64,000 bases of DNA from contig NC_135136.1 of the NCBI RefSeq assembly GCF_051014445.1, positions 16,820,001 through 16,884,000 on the forward strand, read 5' to 3'. A model generated the notes under the pieces. The model had not been told where the DNA came from, did not search any database, and saw only the letters and a program-made list of their open reading frames with translations. Below, one piece after another: positions 53,792 through 63,500 of the stretch; positions within the stretch are counted from its first letter, which is position 1, and every line of letters starts with the position of its first letter. Source of the stretch: Colletes latitarsis (taxonomy: Eukaryota > Arthropoda > Insecta > Hymenoptera > Colletidae). A program made the position numbers and the translations under genes.

Positions 53792-55727
53792 ATGTGAAAT
53801 ATGCGAAAGTATGAGTCTGATGAGGGCAATCCACAGGCCTAACCTAGACCTAACATGCGTTATCCTCTAAAATACTGATCGAAACCAGGTTTCATGGACT
53901 GTTTCAGTGTGATACCACATTACGACGTGATCCAAACCAGAAAAAGCAATGGATCTGGCTGACAAGTATGAGAAATATGCGACAGTATGAGCCTGATGAG
54001 GGCAAATCCCACACCTAACCGTGTCCTAACCGGCGTTATCCTGTAAAATGTTGAACGAGACCAGGTTTAATGGACTGTTTCAGTGTGGTACCACCTTACT
54101 ACGTGATCCAAACCAGAAAAAGCCAGGGATCTGTTCAACAGGTATGTGAAATATGCGAAAGTATGAGTCTGATGAGGGCAAATCCCAGGCCTAACCTAGA
54201 CCTAACATGCGTTATCCTCTAAAATATTGATCGAATCCAGGTTTCATGGACTGTTTCAGTGTGATACCACATTACCACGTGATCCAAACCAGAAAAAGCA
54301 ATGGATCTGGCTAACAAGTATGAGGAATATGCGACAGTATGAGCCTGATGAGGGCAAATCCCACACCTATCCGTGACCTACCCGGCGTTATCCTATAAAT
54401 TGTTGATCGAGATCAGGATTAATCGACTGTTTCAGTGTGGTACCACTTTAGAACGTGATCCAAACCAGAAAAAGCCAGGGATCTTTACATCAAGTATGTG
54501 AAAAATGCGAACGTATGAGCCTGACGAGGGCAAATCCCAGACCTTTCCCAGACATAACATGCGTTATCCTCTAAAATATTGGTCGAAACCAGGTTTCATG
54601 GACTGTTTCAGTGTGATACCACATTACCACGTGATCCTAACCAGAGAAAGCAATGGATCTGGCTAACAAGTATGAGAAATATGCGACAGTATGAGCCTGA
54701 TGAGGCCAAATCCCACACCTATCCGTGTCCTAACCGGCGTTATCCTATAAAATGTTGATCGAGACCAGGATTAATCGACTGTTTCAGTGTGGTACCACTA
54801 TACTACGTGATCCAAACCAGAAAAAGCCAGGGATCTGTTCAACAAGTATGTAAAATATGCGATAGTATGAGTCTGATGAGGGCAAATCCCAGGCCTAACC
54901 TAGACCTAACATGCGTTATCCTCTAAAATACTGATCGAAACCAGGTTTCATGGACTGTTTCAGTGTGATACCACATTACCACGTGATCCAAATCAGAAAA
55001 AGCAATGGATCTGGCTAACAAGTATGAGATATATGCGACAGTATGAGCCTGATGAGGGCAAATCCTAGACCGAACCCAGACCTAACATGCGTTATCCTCT
55101 AAAATATTGATCGAAAACAGGTTTAGTTGACTGCTTCTGAGTGGTACCACTTTACTACGTGATCCAAACCAGAAAAAGCCCCAGAATCTGGCCATCAAGT
55201 ATGAGAAATATGCGAACGTACGAGCCAGCTGAGAGCAAATCCCAGACCTAACCAAGACCTAACATGCGTTATTCTCTAGAATATTGATCGATACCTGGTT
55301 TAATCGACTGTTTCAGTGTGGTACCACTTTACTACGTGATCCAAACCAGAAAAAGCCAGGGATCTGTTCAACAGGTATGTGAAATATGCGAAAGTATGAG
55401 TCTGATGAGGGCAAACCCCAGGCCTAACCTAGACCTAACATGCGTTATCCTCTAAAATACCGATCGAAACCAGGTTTCATGGACTGTTTCAGTGTGATAC
55501 CACATTACGACATGATCCAAACCAGAAAAAGCAATGGATCTGGCTAACAAGTATGAGAAATATGCGACAGTATGAGCCTGATGAGTTCAAACCCAGGCCA
55601 AACCTAGACATAACATGCGTTATCCTGTAAAGTATTGATCAAAACCAGGTTTAATCGACTGTTTCAGTGTGGTACCACATTACTATGTGATCCAAACCAG
55701 AAAAAAACCCAGTATACGTTCAACAAG
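53792..55727 (+). repeat. ~1.94-kb block, second copy
   Basis: Partner of 49565-51500. The homology ends at 'cccagtatacgttcaac', where the first copy has 'cccagtattcgttcaac' and a different continuation ('gtatgtgaag' against 'gtatgtggaa'). Confidence 0.83.
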
Positions 55728-56900
55728 TATGTGGAAAATGCGAAAGTATGTGTCTGATGAGGGCAAATCCTAGGCCTAACCCAGACCTAACATGCGATAT
55801 CCTCTAAAATATCGATCGAAGCTGAGTTTCATTTACTGTTTCAGTGTGCTACCACATTACTACGTGATCCAATCCAGAAAAAGTCCAGGATCTAGCCATG
55901 AAGTATGAGAAATATGCGGAATTAAGAGCCAGATTAGGGCAAATCCTAGACCTAACCCAGACCTAACATGCGTTATCCTCTGAAATATTTATCAAGACTA
56001 GGTTTAATTGAATGTTTCAGTGTGGTACCACATTACTACGTGATCCAATCCAGAAAAAGTCCAGGATCTAGCCATGAAGTATGAGAAATATGCGAAATTA
56101 TGAGCCTGATTAGGGCAAATCCTAGACCTAACCCAGACCTTCCATGCGTTATCCACTGAAATATTTATCAAGACCAGGTTTAATTGATTGTTTCAGTGTG
56201 GTACCACATTACTACGTGATCCAAACCAGAAAAAAACCCAGGACCTTTACAACAAGTATGTGAAGAATGCGATAGCATGAGCCTAACAAGGGCAAATCCC
56301 AGACCTATCCCAGACATTACTAGCGTTATCATCTAAGATATTGATCGAAACCAGGTTTAATCGACTGTTTCAGTGTGGTACCACATTACTACGTGATCCA
56401 ATCCAGAAAAAGCCCTGGATCTAGCCATCAAGTATGAGAAATATGCGAAAGTATGAGCCTGATGAGGGCAAATCCTAGACCTAACCCAGACCTAACATGC
56501 GTTATCCTTTAAAATATTTATCAAAACCAGGTTTAATTGAATGTCTCAGTGTGGTACCACCTTACTACGTGATCCAAACTAAAAAAAACCCGGGGTCTGT
56601 TCAAGAAGTATGTGAAAAACGCGGAACTATGAGCCCGATGAGGGCAAATCCCAGAACTATCCCAGCCGTAACATGCGTTATCCTCTAAAATATTGATTGA
56701 AACCAGGTTTAATGGGCTGTTTCAGTGTGGTACCACATTACTACGGGATCCAAACCAGAAAAAGCACAGAATCTGGCCATCAAGTATGAGACATATGCGA
56801 AAGTACGAGCCTGATGAGAGCAAATCCCAGACCTAACCAAGACCTAACATGCGTTATTTTCTAAAATATTGATCGAAACCAGGATTAATGGACTGTTCCA

Positions 56901-58562
56901 GTGTGGTACCACATTACTACGGGATCCAAACCAGAAAAAGCACAGAATCTGGCCATCAAGTATGAGAAAAATGCGAAAGTACGAGCCTGATCAGAGCAAA
57001 TCCCAGTCCTAACCTAGGCCTAACATGAGTTATTCTCCAAAATATTGATCGAAACCAGGTTTAATGGACTGTTTCAGTGGGGTACCACATTACTACGTGA
57101 TCCAAACCAGAAAAATACCCAGGATCTGTTCAAGAAGTATGTGGATATTGCGAACGTATGTGTCTGATGAGGGCAAATCCCAGGCCTAACCTAGACATAA
57201 CATGCGTTACCCTCAAAAATATTTATCAAGACCAGTTTTAATTGAATGTTTCAGTGTGGTACCACATTACTACGTGATCCAAACCAGAAAAAACCCAGGA
57301 TCTGTTCAACAAGTATGTGGAAAATGCGAAAGTATGTGTCTGATGAGGGCAAATCCCAGGCCTAACCTAGACATAACATGCGTTATCCTCTAAAATATTG
57401 ATCGAAACCAGGTTTAATGGACTGTTTCAGTGTGGTACCACATTACTACGGGATCCAAACCAGAAAAAGCACAGAATCTGGCCATCAAGTATGAGAAATA
57501 TGCGAAAGTACGAGCCTGATCAGAGCAAATCCCAGTCCTAACCTAGGCCTAACATGAGTTATTCTCCAAAATATTGATCGAAACCAGATTTAATGGACTG
57601 TTTCAGTGGGGTACCACATTACTACGTGATCCAAACCAGAAAAATACCCAGGATCTGTTCAAGAAGTATGTGGATATTGCGAACGTATGTGTCTGATGAG
57701 GGCAAATCCCAGGCCTAACCTAGACATAACATGCGTTACCCTCAAAAATATTTATCAAGACCAGTTTTAATTGAATGTTTCAGTGTGGTACCACATTACT
57801 ACGTGATCCAAACCAGAAAAAACCCAGGATCTGTTCAACAAGTATGTGGAAAATGCGAAAGTATGTGTCTGATGAGGGCAAATCCCAGGCCTAACCTAGA
57901 CATAACATGCGTTATCCTCTAAAATATTGATCGAAACCAGGTTTAATGGACTGTTTCAGTGTGGTACCACATTACTACGGGATCCAAACCAGAAAAAGCA
58001 CAGAATCTGGCCATCAAGTATGAGAAATATGCGAAAGTACGAGCCTGATCAGAGCAAATCCCAGTCCTAACCTAGGCCTAACATGAGTTATTCTCCAAAA
58101 TATTGATCGAAACCAGATTTAATGGACTGTTTCAGTGGGGTACCACATTACTACGTGATCCAAACCAGAAAAATACCCAGGATCTGTTCAAGAAGTATGT
58201 GGATATTGCGAACGTATGTGTCTGATGAGGGCAAATCCCAGGCCTAACCTAGACATAACATGCGTTACCCTCAAAAATATTTATCAAGACCAGTTTTAAT
58301 TGAATGTTTCAGTGTGGTACCACATTACTACGTGATCCAAACCAGAAAAAACCCAGGATCTGTTCAACAAGTATGTGGAAAATGCGAAAGTATGTGTCTG
58401 ATGAGGGCAAATCCCAGGCCTAACCTAGACATAACATGCGTTATCCTCTAAAATATTGATCGAAACCAGGTTTAATGGACTGTTTCAGTGTGGTACCACA
58501 TTACTACGGGATCCAAACCAGAAAAAGCACAGAATCTGGCCATCAAGTATGAGAAATATGCG
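56901..58562 (+). repeat. 529-bp trimeric higher-order repeat, ~3.1 tandem copies
   Basis: Positions x and x+529 match from about 56901 to 58562 (units 56901-57429, 57430-57958, 57959-58487, plus a partial). Each unit is three monomers of distinct type: the 'gggatccaaaccagaaaaagcac' type, the 'cagtggggtacc' plus 'ggatattgcgaacg' type, and the 'ccagttttaattgaatg' plus 'gtggaaaatgcgaaag' type. The last two units look identical; the first differs at a few bases ('gagaaaaatg' against 'gagaaatatg'; 'ccaggttt' against 'ccagattt'). It ends ~160 bp before the retrotransposon target site. Confidence 0.9.
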
Positions 58563-58720
58563 GAATTAAGAGCCAGATTAGGGCAAATCCCAGTCGTAAC
58601 GTAGGCCTAACATGAGTTATTCTCTAAAATATTGATCGAAAGCAGGTTTAATCGACTGTTTCAGTGTGGTACCACATTACTACGTGATCCAAACCAGAAA
58701 AAACCCAGGATCCGTTCAAC

Positions 58721-58735
58721 AAGTATCTGAAGAAT
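58721..58735 (+). repeat. Target-site duplication, left copy
   Basis: 'aagtatctgaagaat' lies directly before the element. The same sequence follows the A-tail. Both copies carry C in 'gtatctg', where most family-B monomers have G, so both derive from the one monomer present before insertion. Confidence 0.93.
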
Positions 58736-58736
58736 C

Positions 58737-59951
58737 CCCGACGGCGTCAGCACGGTGTGTTATGCGGATGACACACTGGTGCTGGCCGTCGGGGCGCACT
58801 GGGGGAGGGCCATGCGTCGCGCGGAGGAGGGGTCGCAACGCGTCGTCGACCGGATCAGGGGGATGAGGATGACGGTGGCGGTCCATAAGACCGAGGTGAT
58901 TGCGTTTCATTCACCTCGGCAGGATCCGCCACCCCCTCTGATTCGGGTGGGTGAGGCTGACATCGAGGTGAAGCCCCAGATCAGGTATCTGGGGCTGATC
59001 CTCGATAGCCACTGGCGTTTCGAGAAGCATTTCCGCTGCCTGGTCCCCCGGTTGGAAAGGATGGTTGCGGCTCTGGGCCAGATCCTGCCCAATCTGGGGG
59101 GCCCGACGGGCCGAGTTCGTCGCCTCTATGTGGCAATGGTCCAGTCGGTGGCCCTATACGGGGCCCCCGTCTGGGCGGACGACCTGGCTGCCTCCCGGCG
59201 CAGCATGACTATGCTGCGTCGGGTGCAGAGGCGCATGGCGCTCAGGGTCGTCCGCGGGTATCGGACCATGTCACATGAGGCGGCGACGGTTCTAGCGGGG
59301 ATGCCGCCCATGGACCTGCTCGCGCGGTCGCACGCGGTGATGTACCGGCACCGCGTCGACCGTCGCGCGGGGGTGGGGGCGGTCCCGGGCGGGCAGGAAC
59401 CTGCTTGGGGCGATTTGAAGCGCCAGGCCCGGCAGTCCGTGTTGCTCGCGTGGCAGGAGCGGCTGGCTCTGCCAACCGCGGGGCACCGGACTGTCGGGGC
59501 TGTTCGGCCACTCCTGAAGGAGTGGCTGGGCAGAGGCCATGGCAGCCTCACCTACCGGCTGGCACAGGTGTTTTCCGGGCATGGCAGCTTCGGAAGATAC
59601 CTGTGCCGGATAGGGAAGGAGCCGACGGCGCGTTGCTGCCACTGCGACGCTGAGCAGGACACGGCGGATCATACCCTGGAGGTATGCCCCGCGTGGGAGG
59701 GGGAGCGCCGTGTCCTGGTCGGCGTCGTCGGGCGGGATGTCTCGCTGCCGGGCGTGGTGCGCGCCATGCTCGGCAGCGAGGAGAAGTGGAGGGCCGTGGC
59801 CTCCTTCTGCGAGAACGTAATGTTGCAGAAGGAGGCCGCGGGGAGGGAGCGCGAGGTGCAGCGGCGCGCTGAAGCTCGCGCTCGTGCGGTGGCCCGAGGT
59901 CGTCGCCCGGTCGCGAGGCGTCGCGGGCGGCCGCCTCGGCGTGGCGGATGA
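58737..59951 (+). CDS. C-terminal fragment of retrotransposon ORF2 (reverse transcriptase end plus zinc knuckle)
   Basis: A 404-codon open frame runs from the element's 5' break to a TGA at 59949-59951. There is no true start: the first residues (PDGVSTVCYADD) are mid-domain, and the GTG at 58755 is not an initiation site. YADD (residues 9-12) is the reverse-transcriptase catalytic box. KTE (51-53) and YLG (84-86) match the conserved positions that follow it in non-LTR enzymes. The middle (~90-295) is an alpha-rich connecting region with no RNase H or nuclease motif that I can see. C300-x2-C303-x8-H312-x4-C317 is the C-terminal zinc knuckle typical of R1-like ORF2 proteins. Residues ~370-404 are strongly Arg-rich. 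The full protein would supply reverse transcription and target nicking. Missing here are the endonuclease, the early RT motifs and all of ORF1. The fragment has no internal stop or frameshift and is GC-rich, unlike the satellite. It is presumed non-functional. Confidence 0.9.
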   Translation, partial: PDGVSTVCYADDTLVLAVGAHWGRAMRRAEEGSQRVVDRIRGMRMTVAVHKTEVIAFHSPRQDPPPPLIRVGEADIEVKPQIRYLGLILDSHWRFEKHFRCLVPRLERMVAALGQILPNLGGPTGRVRRLYVAMVQSVALYGAPVWADDLAASRRSMTMLRRVQRRMALRVVRGYRTMSHEAATVLAGMPPMDLLARSHAVMYRHRVDRRAGVGAVPGGQEPAWGDLKRQARQSVLLAWQERLALPTAGHRTVGAVRPLLKEWLGRGHGSLTYRLAQVFSGHGSFGRYLCRIGKEPTARCCHCDAEQDTADHTLEVCPAWEGERRVLVGVVGRDVSLPGVVRAMLGSEEKWRAVASFCENVMLQKEAAGREREVQRRAEARARAVARGRRPVARRRGRPPRRGG

Positions 59952-60005
59952 CCTAGGCTGGGAGGGGGGTCCTGAGGGGACCCTCCTCCCGCCAGGCGGC
60001 GCCGG

Positions 60006-60050
60006 GTCGGACCGGTTGGGGGTAGGAGTGCCTCCCCCTACCGGTCCGAC
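60006..60050 (+). repeat. Strong inverted repeat (hairpin) in the 3' UTR
   Basis: 'gtcggaccggt' at 60006-60016 pairs perfectly with 'accggtccgac' at 60040-60050. After a T-T mismatch, five more G-C pairs follow (60018-60022 with 60034-60038), leaving an 11-nt loop. Confidence 0.85.
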
Positions 60051-60176
60051 GCAAGGGGAGGCACCCTCGGCGGTCTGGTGCGGCCATGAACGCCCGGCCG
60101 CCGAGGGGTGGAAACGGGGTCGCGGGCGGTTGCGAGTTGGGGCTCGCAGCCGCCACTAAACGCGGCCCCGGGACGG

Positions 60177-60213
60177 ATAGCGGCGGGATGGAGTGGCCCC
60201 GTCCCGCCGCTAT
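60177..60213 (+). repeat. Perfect 12-bp inverted repeat in the 3' UTR
   Basis: 'atagcggcggga' at 60177-60188 is the exact reverse complement of 'tcccgccgctat' at 60202-60213, with a 13-nt loop. Confidence 0.85.
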
Positions 60214-60409
60214 GAGGCAGTGTGTCTACTGGGGGGACCGATTGTCCCCCCGGGGGATGGGCGCGAAAGCGTGGGCACGGGGAGGATACCGGAAGAATGC
60301 TTCGAGCGATTCCCGGTACCCTCCCAAAGCGTGCCGAAGGGTCACCGTGGGGTTTTTAGTGGGTAGGTCCCGCGCCTGTCGTTGTACGGGCGCGGGGAAT
60401 CCCACACAC

Positions 60410-60441
60410 CCCTCCCACCTCTCCCCAAGGAGGTGGGAGGG
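60410..60441 (+). repeat. Perfect 11-bp inverted repeat just before the A-tail
   Basis: 'ccctcccacct' at 60410-60420 pairs with 'aggtgggaggg' at 60431-60441 across a 10-nt loop. It is the last structured element before the poly(A), 26 bp away. Confidence 0.85.
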
Positions 60442-60467
60442 AGTCTTTCGAAGATTTTCCCCACGAC

Positions 60468-60489
60468 AAAAAAAAAAAAAAAAAAAAAA
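60468..60489 (+). other. Retrotransposon poly(A) tail
   Basis: A run of 22 A after 'cccacgac'. It is uninterrupted, which fits a young insertion primed from a polyadenylated transcript. Confidence 0.92.
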
Positions 60490-60502
60490 GTATCTGAAGA
60501 AT
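60488..60502 (+). repeat. Target-site duplication, right copy
   Basis: The unambiguous part is 'gtatctgaagaat' (60490-60502). The two preceding A bases could belong to either the tail or the target. It is followed by 'gcgaaagtatgtgtctg', which completes the interrupted monomer. Confidence 0.93.
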
Positions 60503-63500
60503 GCGAAAGTATGTGTCTGATGAGGGCAAATCCTAGAACTAACCCAGACCTAACATGCGTTATCCTCTAAAATATTTATCAAGACCAGGTTTTATTGAAT
60601 GTTTCAGTGTGGTACCACATTACAATGTGATCCAAACCAGAAAAAGCCCAGAATCTGGCCATCAACTATGAGAAATATGCGAAAATATGACCCTGATGAG
60701 GGCAAACCCCAGAACTAACCTAGACCTAACATGCGTTTTCCTCAAAAATATTGATCGACACCAGGTTTAATCGACTGTTTCAGTGTGGTACCACATTACT
60801 ACGTGATCCAAACCAGAAAAAGCCAGGGATCTGTTCAACAAGTATGTGAAAAATGCGAAAATATGACCCCGATGAGGGCAAATCCCGGACCTATCCCAGA
60901 CCTAACTTGCGTTATCCTCTAAAATATTGATCGAAACGGGGTTTAATTTACTGTTTCAGGGTGGTACCACATTACTACGTGAGACAATCCAGAAAAAGCC
61001 CAGAATCTAGCCATGAAGTATGAGAAATATGCGAAATTATGAGCCCGATTAGGGCAAATCCTAGACCTAACCCAGACCTAACATCCGATATCCTCTAAAA
61101 TATTTATCAAGACCAGGTTTTATTGAATGTTTCAGTGTGGTACCACATTACAATGTGTTCCAAACCAGAAAAAAACCCAGGATCTGTACAACAAGTATGT
61201 GAAGAATGCGAAAGTATGAGCCTGACGAGGGCAAATCCCGGACCTATCTCAGACATAACTTGCGTTATCCTCTAAAATATTGATCAAAACCAGGTTTAAT
61301 GGACTGTTTCAGTGTGGTACCACATTACTACGTGATCCTAACCAGAAAAAACCCAGGATCCGTTCAACAAGTATGTGAGGAATGCGAAAGTATGAGTTGA
61401 TGAGGGAAAATCCGACACCTATCCGTGTCCTAACCGGCGTTATCCTATAGAACGTTGATCGAGACCAGGATTAATCGACTGTTTCAGTGTGGTACCACTA
61501 TACTACGTGATCCAAACCAGAAAAAGCCAGGGATCTGTTCAACAAGTATGTAAAATATGCGATAGTATGTGTCTGATGAGGGCAAATCCCAGGCCTGACC
61601 TAGACCTAACATGCGTTATCATCTAAAATATTTATCGAGACCAGGTTGAATTGACTGTTTCAGTGTGGTACCACTTTACTACGTGATCCAAACCAGAAAA
61701 AGCCAGGGATCTGTTCAACAAGTATGTAAAATATGCGATAGTATGAGTCTGATAAGGGCAAATCCCAGGCCTAACCTAGACCTAACATGCGTTATCCTCT
61801 AAAATATTGATCAAAACCAGGTTTAATGGACTGTTTCAGTGTGATACCACAGTACACTGCACGTGATCCAAACCAGAAAAAGCAATGGATCTGGCTAACA
61901 AGTATGAGAAATATACGACAGTATGAGCCTGATGAGGGCAAATCCGACACCTAACCGTGTCCTAACCGGCGTTATCCTATAATATGTTGAACGAGACCAG
62001 GATTAATCGACTGTTTCAGTGTTGTACCACTTTACTACGTGATCCAAACCAGAAATAGCCAGGGATCTGTTCAACAAGTATGTGAATTATGCGAAAGTAT
62101 GAGTCTGATGAGGGCAAATCCCAGGCCTAACCTATACCTAATATGCGTTTTCCTCTAAAATATTGATCGAAAGCAGCTTTAATGGACTGTTTCAGTGTGG
62201 TACCACATTAGTACGTGATCCAAACCAGAATAAGCCAGGGATCTGTTCAACAAGAATGTGAAAAACTCGAATGTATGACCCTGATGAGAGCAAATCCCAG
62301 ACCTAACCAAGACCTAACATGCGTTATTCTCTAAAATATTGATCGAAACCGGGTTTAATCGACTGTTTCAGAGTGGTACCACATTACTACCTGATCCAAA
62401 CCAGAAATAACCCAGGATCCGTTCAACAAGTATGTGAAGAATGCGAAAGTATGAGTCTGATGAGGGCAAATCCCAGGCCTAACCTAGACCTAACATGCGT
62501 TATCATCTAAAATATTTATCGAGACCAGGTTGAATTGACTGTTTCAGTGTGGTATCACATTACTACGTGATCCAAACCAGAAAAAGCCAGGGATCTGTTC
62601 AACAAGTATGTGAAATATGCGAAAGTATGAGTCTGATGAGGGCAAATCCCAGATCCTATCCAGACCTAACATGCGTTATCCTCAAAAACATTGATCGAAA
62701 CCAGGTTTAATGGACTGTTTCAGTGTGGTACCACGTTACTACGTGATCCAGACCAGTGAAAGCCCAGAATCTGGTCATCAAGTTTGAGAAATATGCGAAC
62801 GTACGAGCCTGATGAGAGCAAATCCCAGACCTAACCAAGATCTAACATGCGTCATTCTCTAGAATATTGATCGAAACCAGGTCTAATGGACCGTTTCAGT
62901 GTGGTACCACGTTACTACGTGATCCAGACCAGAAAAAGCCCTGTATCTGGCCGACAAGTATGAGAAATATGCGAAAGTATGAGCCTGATGCGGGCAAATC
63001 CTGCACCTGACCCAGACCTAACATGCGTTATCCTCTAAAATATTGATCGAGACCAGGTATAATTGACTGTTTCAGTGTGGTACTACATCAGTATGTGATC
63101 CAATCCAGAGAAAGCAACGTATCTGACCAACAGGTACGAGAAATATGCGAAAGTATGAGCCTGGTGAGTGCAAATCCCACACCTAACCGAGTCCTAACCG
63201 GCGTTATCCTCTAAAATGTTGATCGTGTCCAGGTTTAATCGACTGTTTCAGTGTGGTACCACATTACTACGTGATCCAAACCAGAAAAACCCAGGATCTG
63301 TTCAACAAGCATGTGAAGAATGCGAAGGTATGAGTCTGATGAGGCCAGATCCCAGACCTATCCCAGACCTAACATGCGTTATCATCTAAAATATTGATCA
63401 AAACCAGGTTTAATGGACTGTTTCAGTGTGGTACCACCTTACTACGTGATCCAAACCAGAAAAAGCCAGGGATCTGTTCAACAGGTATGTGAAATATGCG

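Larger units (their letters stand above)
21741..58720 (+). repeat. Satellite array, family B (~176-bp monomers, nested higher-order repeats)
   Basis: Same monomer length, orientation and register as family A, but with consistent diagnostic differences: 'tttaatggactg' or 'ttcatggactg' for 'tttaattgactg', 'gagcctgatg' or 'gagtctgatg' for 'gagccagatg', 'acctaacatgcg' for 'acataaccagcg', and 'gatcgaaacc' for 'aatcgcaacc'. At least two subtypes interleave. One has 'tgtgataccacattaccacgtg' with 'agcaatggatctggctaac'. The other has 'tgtggtaccac' with 'agccagggatctgttcaac'. Short plus-strand frames of ~63-84 codons recur with almost identical translations and are monomer shadows, not genes. Nothing other than satellite is visible in this stretch. 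Confidence 0.97.
59952..60467 (+). other. Retrotransposon 3' UTR with serial GC-rich hairpins
   Basis: This is the 516 bp between the stop codon and the poly(A) tail. It contains at least seven inverted repeats in a row: 59960-59990 (13 bp with one G-U, 5-nt loop), 60006-60050 (11 bp, one mismatch, then 5 bp), 60125-60154 (12 bp with one G-U), 60177-60213 (12 bp perfect), 60231-60251 (8 bp perfect, 5-nt loop), 60281-60324 (12 positions, one mismatch) and 60369-60396 (8 bp). An 11-bp perfect stem at 60410-60441 follows. Short open frames over this region have no supporting features. No AATAAA was seen. A role in recognition by the element's own reverse transcriptase is inferred from known 3' UTR function in R1- and SART-type elements. 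Confidence 0.8.
58736..60487 (+). mobile_element. 5'-truncated non-LTR (LINE) retrotransposon, probably R1 clade
   Basis: This ~1.75-kb GC-rich insertion interrupts an AT-richer satellite monomer. It has the three marks of target-primed reverse transcription: a 13-15 bp target-site duplication, a 3' poly(A) tail (60468-60489, 22 A with the last two shared with the target copy), and a 5' truncation. The truncation falls inside the reverse-transcriptase domain, ten codons before the second catalytic aspartate. The rest of the open frame, a 516-bp 3' UTR and the tail follow in order. Nothing interrupts the frame. The R1-clade call rests on protein features: a YADD box, a C-terminal CCHC-type zinc knuckle and an Arg-rich tail without RNase H. 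The 3' poly(A) resembles TRAS/SART-type members more than R1 itself. The clade is an inference; a Jockey- or I-like element is less likely. The fragment cannot mobilise itself. Confidence 0.93.

Noticed and set aside
21765..58451. Recurrent plus-strand ~63-84 codon frames in family B
   Set aside because: They are near-identical because they lie in duplicated satellite blocks. They begin and end at fixed monomer positions and look like shadows of repeat DNA.
21841..58660. CENP-B box in the complement of 'ttgatcgaaacc'
   Set aside because: The reverse strand gives TTTCGATCAA, which matches the TTCG start and one A, but the essential CGGG half is absent (TTTT in its place).
58755..58757. GTG as the start codon of a complete gene
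   Set aside because: The frame is open upstream to the element's 5' break, and the residues before and after it are within a conserved enzyme domain, so this is a truncated interior.
58736..60487. Retrovirus or LTR element
   Set aside because: There are no terminal repeats, and the element ends in poly(A) with a variable-length target duplication and a 5' truncation, all typical of non-LTR retrotransposons.
58716..60570. Other open frames on both strands across the GC-rich element, including long minus-strand frames at 59126-59672 and plus-strand frames at 59405-60520
   Set aside because: GC-rich DNA has few stop codons. Only the 58737-59951 frame shows reverse-transcriptase and zinc-knuckle motifs. 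The frame running through the poly(A) into the satellite is plainly spurious.
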